A stretch of DNA of 64,000 bases from Flavobacterium paronense (GTDB lineage: Bacteria; Bacteroidota; Bacteroidia; Flavobacteriales; Flavobacteriaceae). The DNA lies in NCBI RefSeq assembly GCF_030409795.1, contig NZ_JAUFQN010000019.1, positions 1,178,001 through 1,242,000 on the forward strand, written 5' to 3'. Positions 35,399-42,725 of this stretch are shown one piece after another; positions within the stretch are counted from its first letter, which is position 1; every line of letters begins with the position of its first letter. A program made the translations under genes and the position numbers. The notes under the pieces were generated by a model that saw only the letters and a list, made by a program, of their open reading frames with translations, was not told where the DNA came from and did no database searches.

Positions 35399-35529
35399 TC
35401 CTCTTAATATCAAATGTGCTAAAATACGAAAACGTTTTCAATAAGATAATTTCTGAAGATTTGAAATTGTAATTCAATAAAAAAAAAGCATATTTTTGAT
35501 TAGTTAATATTCACTTAACATTAGAAAAA

Positions 35530-35537
35530 TACATTTG
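35530..35537 (+). promoter_or_regulatory. -7 box TACATTTG for the DUF47/Pit operon
   Basis: An exact TAnnTTTG match 22 nt upstream of the ATG; predicted transcription start near 35543. The -33 region is weak. Confidence 0.45.
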
Positions 35538-35559
35538 TACCAAAGTAAACATAAAAACA

Positions 35560-36201
35560 ATGACTCTTAACAATATTTTCCAGTTTTTAGTTCCAAAGGA
35601 TAAAAAGTTCTTCCCGTTATTTGAACAAGCTTCAGCAGGTTTAATTTTATTGGCAGAAACACTTCATGAAGCAGTAAACGCACCCAAAGCAGAGAGAGAA
35701 GAATATTTTAGAAAAATTGAAGAACTTGAAGCTGAAATAGAAGAGATTACGCATAAAACACATTTAGAATTAAGTCGAAATTTTATCACACCTTTTGATA
35801 GAGAAGATATTCATTCGTTAATAAAAGCCATTGATAATGTTGCCGACAACATGCATGGTGCTGCCAGTAGAATGCGCTTGTATCAAGTAGAAAAAATAAC
35901 AAAATCAATTCGTAAATTAACGGAGATTAATTTAGAAGCTTGTCAATTAATTGGTCTCGGTATCAAAGAATTGAAAGCTATGAATCATAAAGCAATAAAA
36001 GAAACCTGCAAAAAAATCAATAAATTAGAAAGTAAAGCAGATTCAGTATTTGATAAAGCAGTTGCAGACATTTTTGAAAATGAAGTCGATGCTAAAAACG
36101 TTATTAAATACAAAGAAGTGCTTTCTGCTTTGGAAATGGCTTCTGATAAATGTAAAAGCGTTTCAAATGTTATGGAACAAATTTCAGTTAAGCACTCATA
36201 A
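35560..36201 (+). CDS. DUF47/PhoU-like phosphate transport accessory protein
   Basis: 213 residues, almost entirely helical, of the DUF47 (PhoU-like) family. The family motif ITPFDREDIHSLIKAIDNVAD is recognisable (residues 77-97; shown as ITPFDREDIHS and IKAIDNVAD). It lies 19 nt upstream of the Pit transporter gene; this DUF47-Pit pairing is widely conserved and the protein is thought to regulate or assist low-affinity phosphate uptake at the inner membrane. A good -7 box precedes it. Confidence 0.93.
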   Translation: MTLNNIFQFLVPKDKKFFPLFEQASAGLILLAETLHEAVNAPKAEREEYFRKIEELEAEIEEITHKTHLELSRNFITPFDREDIHSLIKAIDNVADNMHGAASRMRLYQVEKITKSIRKLTEINLEACQLIGLGIKELKAMNHKAIKETCKKINKLESKADSVFDKAVADIFENEVDAKNVIKYKEVLSALEMASDKCKSVSNVMEQISVKHS

Positions 36202-36220
36202 TAAAATCAATTAGGAAATC

Positions 36221-37576
36221 ATGACATTACTAATTGTAATTATAGTTCTTGCACTTTTATTTGATTATATCAACGGATTTCATGATGCTGCGAATTCTAT
36301 AGCAACTATTGTAGCTACTAAAGTACTAACACCATTTCAGGCTGTGCTTTGGGCAGCTTTTTTTAATTTTTTAGCGTATTGGGTTTTTGGTTTTGGTGTT
36401 GCAGATACAGTTGCTAAAACCGCCAAAACCGATAGTATTAATTTGACGGTTATATTAGCTGGAGTTATTGCTGCTATTATATGGAATTTAATCACTTGGT
36501 GGAAAGGAATTCCTTCATCATCATCCCACACTTTAATTGGGGGTTTTGCCGGAGCAGCTATTGCACATGCTATTTCTCTTCATGGTTTTTCCGATTATAC
36601 TGCAATTCAAGATGGTGCAGAAGTCACAAAGCATTGGTACAATATTGTAAATTGGTATAAACCAGGAGAAGATGGAGGATTACCATCGGGAGTTTCGGTC
36701 ATAATTGCTTTTATAGTTTTAGCTCCTTTATTAGGAATGTTGATTTCCTATTTTATTTCACTTTGGTTGATGTATTCGTCACGCAAAAGTATTTACCCAA
36801 AAATATTAACCCTAGTGTTAATGTTATTAGTATTTTGGTTTTTGTCAACAGTATTAGTTGGTTATAATGACATTAAGAAACCAAGATTTGAGAGCCATCT
36901 TTGGAGTGTGATTTCTGAACCATCTAATATAAAATGGTCATTGGTAGCTATTATCTTTTTCAGTGTTGCCATATTCAATTTAGTATTCAGTAGCTTTTCA
37001 ACTTCAAAAGCAGAAAAAGTATTAAAAAGAATGCAGTTGCTCTCTTCTGCTTCTTTCAGTTTAGGACACGGTGGGAATGATTCTCAAAAAGTTATGGGAA
37101 TCATAGCTGCTGCTGTAGCTGTTTATTTAAATACCCATCCAAATGCTAATATGTCAATGGGTTGGTTAGATTTAAATGTAGTATTACCCTCTGAAAAAGA
37201 TGGAGTAAAAATTGATGGTGTTATGCCTTCTTGGATTCCGTTAACTTGTTATACCGTTATTGCTTTGGGAACCTTGAGTGGTGGATGGAAAATTGTAAAA
37301 ACAATGGGTTCAAAAATTACAAAAGTAACCGCCTTTGAGGGTGTTGTTGCCGAATCAGCTGGAGCGTTAACCTTATTCATTACAGAACATTTTAAAATTC
37401 CAGTATCAACAACACATACAATAACTGGTTCCATAATTGGAGTAGGAGTAACTAAAAGGGTTTCTGCAGTTCGTTGGGGTGTTACTGTAAAACTTCTTTG
37501 GGCTTGGGTGTTAACCATACCAGTTTCAGGTGTTTTAGCAGCTTTGGTATATTATTTATTAAGAACATTTATATAA
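36221..37576 (+). CDS. pit: Low-affinity inorganic phosphate transporter (Pit family)
   Basis: 451 residues with about ten membrane helices. Both duplicated PiT signatures are visible: the first near the N-terminus, DYINGFHDAANSIAT, and the second GHGGNDSQKVMGI at about 286-298. Related repeats are WKGIPSSSSHTLIGG and KIPVSTTHTITGS. It imports phosphate (as metal-phosphate) driven by protons. Second gene of the operon with the DUF47 protein, closed by the terminator at 37598-37628. Confidence 0.95.
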   Translation: MTLLIVIIVLALLFDYINGFHDAANSIATIVATKVLTPFQAVLWAAFFNFLAYWVFGFGVADTVAKTAKTDSINLTVILAGVIAAIIWNLITWWKGIPSSSSHTLIGGFAGAAIAHAISLHGFSDYTAIQDGAEVTKHWYNIVNWYKPGEDGGLPSGVSVIIAFIVLAPLLGMLISYFISLWLMYSSRKSIYPKILTLVLMLLVFWFLSTVLVGYNDIKKPRFESHLWSVISEPSNIKWSLVAIIFFSVAIFNLVFSSFSTSKAEKVLKRMQLLSSASFSLGHGGNDSQKVMGIIAAAVAVYLNTHPNANMSMGWLDLNVVLPSEKDGVKIDGVMPSWIPLTCYTVIALGTLSGGWKIVKTMGSKITKVTAFEGVVAESAGALTLFITEHFKIPVSTTHTITGSIIGVGVTKRVSAVRWGVTVKLLWAWVLTIPVSGVLAALVYYLLRTFI

Positions 37577-37597
37577 AAAATATTTTTTAAAGTTTTC

Positions 37598-37628
37598 AAC
37601 TCCTAAAGATTTTTCTTTAGGAGTTTTT
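37598..37628 (+). terminator. pit operon terminator
   Basis: AACTCCTAAAG pairs with CTTTAGGAGTT, followed by a T-run. Confidence 0.9.
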
Positions 37629-37698
37629 TATTTTAAAAAGGTTATAAAATTTTTATTTACTTTTTGATTCTCTCTAATGACAGTACTTAACAAGTTTT

Positions 37699-37737
37699 CA
37701 ATGTTAAGGTTTTCGTTGAAACGAAAACTTAACATTG
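37699..37737. repeat. 17-bp near-perfect palindrome
   Basis: CAATGTTAAGGTTTTCGT (37699-37716) pairs with ACGAAAACTTAACATTG (37721-37737) with one bulged G and a 4-nt loop. There is no T-run after it. It lies about 80 nt upstream of the lysine-rich protein gene, so an operator or dispersed repeat is possible. Confidence 0.7.
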
Positions 37738-37817
37738 GCGAATTGGTTTAAACACTATTTTTGTTAACGTAAAATTTACATTAAATTAACATTAAATATA
37801 AAAATACAATTATTACT

Positions 37818-38267
37818 ATGATAAACAATGAATTAACAACAAACGAAGAAGTGTCAAATTCAGAGACAGAAGTTCAGCCAACAATTGAAACCAAACCTGA
37901 AGTAAAAACAACTCGCACCAGAATAACTGCTGTAAAAGCTACAGCTAGTTCAACACCAACACGAACTAGATCAAGAGCTGTATCGCCAATAGTAAAAAAG
38001 GAAGTTAAACCGGAAGTAATATTAGTAGAACCTACTACTTCCAATGAAGAAAAAGTAGAAACTATGAAAGATTCCAACAAAGAAAAAGCAAAAAAAGCTA
38101 AGGTTAAAGAAAAAGAAAAAAAGGAAAAAGCTAAGAAAAAAGAAAAAGCAAAGAAAGAGAAGCAGAAAGCCAAAGACAAAGAAAAAAAGAAAAAAGCTAA
38201 AGCAAAAGAGAAAGCCAAAAAGGCCAAAGCCAAAAAGAAAAAATCTAAATCTAAAAAGAAAAAATAA
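37818..38267 (+). CDS. Lysine-rich, low-complexity basic protein
   Basis: 149 residues. Residues 1-85 are acidic or mixed with Thr/Glu/Pro-rich segments and an Arg-Thr patch (TPTRTRSRAVSP). Residues 86-149 are almost only Lys, Ala and Glu (KEKAKKAKVKEKEKK and similar), ending KKKKSKSKKKK. No globular domain is evident. Histone H1-like nucleoid proteins have comparable Lys/Ala tails, so nucleic-acid binding is plausible, but composition alone is weak evidence. It has its own upstream palindrome and its own terminator. Confidence 0.75.
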   Translation: MINNELTTNEEVSNSETEVQPTIETKPEVKTTRTRITAVKATASSTPTRTRSRAVSPIVKKEVKPEVILVEPTTSNEEKVETMKDSNKEKAKKAKVKEKEKKEKAKKKEKAKKEKQKAKDKEKKKKAKAKEKAKKAKAKKKKSKSKKKK

Positions 38268-38280
38268 TTTTCTGAATTAT

Positions 38281-38312
38281 AAAACCGATAGTCATACTGT
38301 CGGTTTTTTTTT
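38281..38312 (+). terminator. Terminator after the lysine-rich protein gene
   Basis: AAAACCGATAG pairs with CTGTCGGTTTT (one G-U pair), followed by a T-run. Confidence 0.85.
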
Positions 38313-38377
38313 AGGACACAATTAACAATTTTTTCGTTTCTGTTTCCTTAAATTTATCAGCTAAAAACTTATTTCTT

Positions 38378-39145
38378 ATGAAAACTAAATTTCTTATGCT
38401 GACAGTTATTTTACTGAGCACTTTTACTGTTTTTTCACAATCTAAAGCGGTTGAATATAAAGATGGAAGTCAACTATTAAGTGGCATTAGTGTCAAACCT
38501 TCCAAAGCATTAAAAAATAATCCGGGAATACTAATTCTTCCGGCTTGGATGGGAATTGATGATCATGCGAAAGATAGCGCAAATAGATTGGCTGAATCAG
38601 GTTATACCATATTTGTAGCTGATATTTATGGCGCTGATCAACGTCCAACAAACTATAATGAAGCTGGTGCAAAAGCAGGTTATTTCAAGAAAAATATCAA
38701 AGAATACCAAACCCGAATTCAGTTAGCATTAGACCAATTGGTTAAACAAGGTGCTAATCCGGATGATATAGTAATTATGGGTTATTGCTTTGGAGGAACC
38801 GGAGCAGTTGAAGCCGCAAGAGTAAATATGAAAGTAAAAGGAATCGTTTCTTTTCATGGAGGTTTAGGTCGTGATGAAGCCAGAACAATTAATCCTATAG
38901 CATCAAAAGTTTTAGTGCTTCACGGAGCTGATGACCCATATGAATCAAAAGAAGAGATTGAAAAATTCCAAAATGAAATGCGAACTGCAAAAGCCGATTG
39001 GCAAATGGTTTATTATGCCAATGCTGTTCATTCCTTTACTGATAAAAATGCAGGAAATGATAATTCAAAAGGTGCGGCTTATAACGAAAAGGCAGAAAAA
39101 CGTTCTTGGGAAGCGATGCTGAATTTTTTAAAGGAAGTGTTATAA
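38378..39145 (+). CDS. Exported dienelactone-hydrolase-family protein
   Basis: 255 residues. A signal peptide (MKTKFLMLTVILLSTFTVFSQ, given as MKTKFLMLTVILL-STFTVFSQ) precedes an alpha/beta-hydrolase domain. The nucleophile is the cysteine in GYCFGGTG, as in dienelactone hydrolase; the acid is in HGADDPYES and the histidine in ANAVHSFTD. Dienelactone hydrolase opens lactones in chlorocatechol breakdown, but exported homologues in Bacteroidota have unknown substrates. It is monocistronic and convergent with lpxD. Confidence 0.9.
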   Translation: MKTKFLMLTVILLSTFTVFSQSKAVEYKDGSQLLSGISVKPSKALKNNPGILILPAWMGIDDHAKDSANRLAESGYTIFVADIYGADQRPTNYNEAGAKAGYFKKNIKEYQTRIQLALDQLVKQGANPDDIVIMGYCFGGTGAVEAARVNMKVKGIVSFHGGLGRDEARTINPIASKVLVLHGADDPYESKEEIEKFQNEMRTAKADWQMVYYANAVHSFTDKNAGNDNSKGAAYNEKAEKRSWEAMLNFLKEVL

Positions 39146-39146
39146 A

Positions 39147-39210
39147 ATACAAAAGTCGATCTGGAGCGATCGACTAGTGCGGTGAGGTGTAACTTCCTTT
39201 CGGAATCCTC
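39147..39210 (-). ncRNA. Candidate small RNA with terminator hairpin
   Basis: On the minus strand a TATATTTG -7 box (39215-39222) is followed by about 60 nt containing the hairpin TTCC-GAAA-GGAA (39194-39205), possibly closed by GAGG/CCTC. An 8-bp stem AGTCGATC/GATCGACT (39154-39175) then precedes a T-rich tail. The -7 box is identical to that of the tRNA-Arg gene in this window. I found no tRNA fold and no known RNA family by eye. Alternative: the distal hairpin is simply the lpxD terminator and the box is chance. Confidence 0.4.
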
Positions 39211-39235
39211 GATGCAAATATAGGATGTTATTTTG

Positions 39236-39296
39236 AATTATAAATTATAAATTTTGAATTCATTTATAATTTATAATTCAAAATTTATAATTATTT
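39236..39296. repeat. AT-rich inverted repeat of AATTTATAA units
   Basis: Repeated TTATAAATT/TTTTGAATT words form long complementary arms on both sides of GAATTC at about 39257. It lies at the 3' end of lpxD. Simple-sequence origin is likely. Confidence 0.5.
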
Positions 39297-40289
39297 ATTT
39301 GAGTCTCTTACCAATCGCTTTAAAATGGCCCATTGTTTCAAAGCGTCACGGGCATCAACAGCAGGATATCCTAAAACAACTTTTCCGGCTTCGACATCGG
39401 CTGCTACGCCTGAACCTGCACCAACAATAGCACCATCTCCTATAGTTAAATGGTCCTTTATTGAAGCGCTTCCGCCAATCATAACGCCATTTCCTAAAGT
39501 AACCGAACCAGCCAAACCTGAATTTCCTGCCATAATACAGAATCTTCCAAGTTTAGAATTGTGTCCAATTTGAACCAGATTATCAATTTTACAACCATCA
39601 CCAAGAATAGTTGAACTGAATTTTCCTCTATCAACACAAGAGTTGGCTCCAATCTCAACACCATTTCCAATAATAACATTGCCGATTTGTGGAATTTTCA
39701 CCAACCCTTTTTCCGGACAGGGTCTAAATCCAAAACCATCAGCTCCAATAGTACAGTTAGGATGTAAAATACAATAAGCTCCAATATGACAGCGTTCCCG
39801 AATTACCGTTCCAGACCAAATAGTGGTATTTTTGCCAATAGTACATTCGTCAAGAATAGTAACATTCGGATAAATAGTTACGTTTTCTCCTAATGTAACA
39901 TTTGGTCCAATATAACTTCCGGCACCAATTCGAACTCCGTTTCCTATCGAAACCGAATCATCAATTACGGACGAAGGATGAATGTCAACTGAAAATACAG
40001 GTGGAGGAGGAGCAAAGAGTTCCAAAATCTGAGACATAGCCAAATCAGCATTTTTTACTTTTATAAAAGCACGATTTTCTCCAGGTTCAATAGAAATATC
40101 TTGATTAACAACAGCAACGCATGCTTTAGAATTCTCCCAAAATTTTTCATATTTTTTGCTTCCAATAAAAGAAATTTCAGTAGCTGAGGCAACTTCTAAT
40201 TGCTCAGGAGCTGTTATTTGGCAAGATGTTGCACCTACAATTTCGCCATGCAATACGTCATTAATTTCTTGAATTGAATAGGAACTCAT
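39291..40289 (-). CDS. lpxD: UDP-3-O-acylglucosamine N-acyltransferase
   Basis: 332 residues. The N-terminal uridine-binding domain (about 1-100) is followed by a left-handed beta-helix of hexapeptide repeats (about 105-300, for example IGNGVRIGAGSYIG). The catalytic histidine lies in NLVQIGHNSKLG, matching NLVQIAHN of the E. coli enzyme. It adds the second 3-hydroxyacyl chain in lipid A synthesis. Flavobacteria often carry two LpxD-type genes; this one is outside the lpx cluster here, so paralogue identity is uncertain. A short C-terminal tail (KRLVRDSNK) ends it. Confidence 0.92.
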   Translation of the reverse strand: MSSYSIQEINDVLHGEIVGATSCQITAPEQLEVASATEISFIGSKKYEKFWENSKACVAVVNQDISIEPGENRAFIKVKNADLAMSQILELFAPPPPVFSVDIHPSSVIDDSVSIGNGVRIGAGSYIGPNVTLGENVTIYPNVTILDECTIGKNTTIWSGTVIRERCHIGAYCILHPNCTIGADGFGFRPCPEKGLVKIPQIGNVIIGNGVEIGANSCVDRGKFSSTILGDGCKIDNLVQIGHNSKLGRFCIMAGNSGLAGSVTLGNGVMIGGSASIKDHLTIGDGAIVGAGSGVAADVEAGKVVLGYPAVDARDALKQWAILKRLVRDSNK

Positions 40290-40373
40290 GTTTAGGGTGT
40301 ATTTTGATTATTTCTCAAATTAAGGTAAATGAATTTGAAAATCCTATGATATTAACCTAAAATAATGCGAATT

Positions 40374-41469
40374 CTATTCTTCTTTCTGTCCCATCATCAT
40401 CAAATAGGCTTTCAAAAACTTATCTATATTACCATTCATAACTCCATCAACATCGCTTGTTTCAAATCCAGTGCGCACATCCTTAACTAGTTTGTAGGGT
40501 TGCATCACATAGTTTCTGATTTGTGAACCCCATTCTATTTTCATTTTACCCGCTTCTATATCTTTACGTTGAGCTTGTTGTTTTTTTAATTCAATTTCGT
40601 ACAATTGTGACTTAAGCATTTGCATTGCACGTTGTCGATTATCTTGTTGGGAGCGCGTTTCCGAACATTGAATCTGAATTCCAGTTGGCTTGTGAACCAA
40701 TTGTACTTTTGTCTCTACTTTGTTTACATTCTGTCCACCGGCACCACTCGAACGCGAAGTCGTGATTTCAATATCCGCTGGATTGATGTCAATTTCAATA
40801 CTATCATCAACTAAAGGATAAACATAAACCGAAGCAAAAGAAGTATGACGTTTGGCATTACTGTCAAAAGGAGAAATTCGCACCAAACGATGTACACCAT
40901 TTTCGCCTTTAAGATACCCAAAAGAATATTCGCCTTCAAACTCTAAAGTCACCGTTTTTATTCCGGCAACTTCACCTTCCTGAAAGTTAAGTTCTTTAAT
41001 TTTGTAGCCTTCTTTTTCTCCCCACATCATGTACATGCGCATTAGCATGGATGCCCAATCGCAACTTTCTGTTCCGCCGGCACCAGCTGTAATCTGTACA
41101 ACTGCACTCAATTTATCACCTTCATCAGAAAGCATGTTTCGAAATTCAAGGTTTTCAATATGCGTATTGGTAGCCTCATAATGGGTGTCAAGTTCTTCTT
41201 CGGTAGCATCGCCTTCTTTGAAAAATTCGTAAATAATCTGAAGCTCTTCTGCCATGGCATTGCCTTTTTCGAAATCTTCAACCCATTTTTTCTTAGACCG
41301 CAAGTTTTGAACAATAATTTCTGCTTCCTTTGGATTGTTCCAAAAGTCGGGTGCAAAAGTCTTTTCCTCTTCGTTTGTGATTTCTATGAGCTTGGCATCA
41401 ATGTCAAAGATACCTCCTCAACGCACCAAGGCGCTCTACAATACCTTTAATTTGTTCGGTATTTGTCAT
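40374..41469 (-). CDS. prfB: Peptide chain release factor 2, with programmed +1 frameshift
   Basis: 364 residues if the frameshift is read. The start is the ATG complementary to 41467-41469. 21 codons lead to AGG-AGG-TAT-CTT followed by an in-frame TGA (41404-41406) and C, the RF2 slippery stop with an upstream Shine-Dalgarno-like AGGAGG. Shifting +1 at CTT gives Asp next and continues to 40374. RF2 terminates at UGA and UAA: the SPF recognition motif is in [11 protein letters not shown] and the catalytic GGQ in [11 protein letters not shown]. The shift makes RF2 autoregulate its own synthesis. A caller will otherwise start at 41303 and lose 55 residues. Confidence 0.97.
41404..41418 (-). promoter_or_regulatory. 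RF2 recoding site
   Basis: AGGAGG (41413-41418), a 3-nt spacer, CTT (41407-41409) and TGA (41404-41406) followed by C reproduce the conserved prfB +1 frameshift signal. The AGGAGG is noteworthy because ordinary genes here lack such sequences. Confidence 0.95.
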
Positions 41470-41499
41470 AAATAATGTAGTTTTGTGTTTTTAATTTGA

Positions 41500-41567
41500 A
41501 GCTAATCCCGCTATACGTTCCAATCTTTTCTAAAAAGAAAAGGATTTACACTGCTATCGGGGCTAAT
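41500..41567 (-). repeat. Dispersed element, copy 2 (reverse orientation)
   Basis: Read on the minus strand it begins ATTAGCCCCGATAGCAG and ends TATAGCGGGATTAGCT, matching the ends of copy 1 at 26588-26642. The centre is the hairpin AATCCTTTTC/GAAAAGATT. It lies between prfB and the aldolase gene, which are divergent. Confidence 0.65.
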
Positions 41568-41600
41568 AATTCACCACAAAAATAGACTAATATTCTTTAA

Positions 41601-42626
41601 ATGGAAATAAATTTAATCAGCGATACGGTAACCAAACCTACACCCGAAATGCTTCAGGCAATGTTCAATGCTAAAGTAGGAGACGACGTATTCAAACAAG
41701 ATCCAACTGTAAATGCTTTTGAAAAAATGGTAGCCGATTTATTCGGAATGGAAGCTGCCTTATTTTTTCCAACCGGAACTATGGCAAATCAAACAGCAAT
41801 TAAGTTAAACACCAATCCGGGTGACCAGATTATTTGCGATAAGTGGTCGCATATTCATTTGTATGAATCGGGCGGAGCTTCGGCAAATAGTGGAGTCAAC
41901 TTCAATCTATTAGATGGAAGTCGTGGAATGATTACTGCAGAACAAGTAAAAGACGGTATCAATGATCCCGAGTTTTATCATACACCCATGTCAAAAATGG
42001 TGGGTATTGAAAACACAACTAATAAAGGTGGAGGCGCTTGTTATGAGATTTCAGAATTACAAAAAATAAAGCAAGTTTGTGTCGACCATAATTTGAAGTA
42101 TCATTTAGATGGCGCACGTTTGTGGAATGCCATGATTGCTAAAAAGCAACAGCCAAAACAATTTGGACAATTATTCGACACGATTTCAGTTTGTTTCTCC
42201 AAAGGATTGGGGGCGCCAATTGGTTCGGTTTTGTTATCTGATACAGCAACAATGCACAAGGCTTTGCGTGTCCGAAAAATATTTGGAGGTAATATGCGTC
42301 AGTCAGGTTATTTGGCGGCAGCTGGAATTTATGCATTGCAAAACAATATCAATAGGTTAGCGGATGACCATCGCAGAGCAAAAGAATTAGGAGCTCAATT
42401 AGAGCAATGTTCTTGGGTTGCTGTTGTCGAACCTGTCGAAACGAATATCGTTGTATTTTCAGCACAACCTCACATTAAAGACCAGGAAGTGATAGAAAAA
42501 CTCAAACAAAAAGGTATTTCAATTAGTTTATTAGCCAAAGGAAAACTAAGAATGGTTACCCATCTCGATTACCGACAAGTAATGCATGAATATGTTTTGG
42601 AAGCTTTGGAAAAAATGAGCCTTTAG
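41601..42626 (+). CDS. ltaE: Low-specificity L-threonine aldolase
   Basis: A 341-residue PLP enzyme of the beta-eliminating lyase fold, cleaving L-threonine or allo-threonine to glycine and acetaldehyde. The N-terminus reads ISDTVTKPTPEMLQAM and the PLP lysine is in VCFSKGLGAPIGS. The conserved HLDGARLWNA contains the PLP-pairing aspartate. Together with glyA and gcvT further along, it could feed glycine and one-carbon metabolism, although there is no operon link. Length is normal. Confidence 0.94.
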   Translation: MEINLISDTVTKPTPEMLQAMFNAKVGDDVFKQDPTVNAFEKMVADLFGMEAALFFPTGTMANQTAIKLNTNPGDQIICDKWSHIHLYESGGASANSGVNFNLLDGSRGMITAEQVKDGINDPEFYHTPMSKMVGIENTTNKGGGACYEISELQKIKQVCVDHNLKYHLDGARLWNAMIAKKQQPKQFGQLFDTISVCFSKGLGAPIGSVLLSDTATMHKALRVRKIFGGNMRQSGYLAAAGIYALQNNINRLADDHRRAKELGAQLEQCSWVAVVEPVETNIVVFSAQPHIKDQEVIEKLKQKGISISLLAKGKLRMVTHLDYRQVMHEYVLEALEKMSL

Positions 42627-42697
42627 TATACTAAAACTTGTTAATTTCTAAGTGCATAACTTCCTGAAATATCTAGAACTCCTGCAGACATAATACT

Positions 42698-42705
42698 TAT
42701 TTTTG
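42698..42705 (+). promoter_or_regulatory. -7 box TATTTTTG for the S9 peptidase gene
   Basis: An exact TAnnTTTG match 20 nt upstream of the ATG at 42726. No clear -33 box. Confidence 0.4.
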
Positions 42706-42725
42706 TTATTACTAAAAAAAAGTAA

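Noticed and set aside
39150..39210. Degenerate tRNA or SRP RNA at this site
   Set aside because: I could not form a cloverleaf, and the conserved SRP domain IV pattern is absent despite a similar GGAAG word.
41404..41406. prfB as a pseudogene because of an early in-frame TGA
   Set aside because: The stop lies in the exact RF2 recoding context with downstream frame intact, so it is a programmed frameshift.
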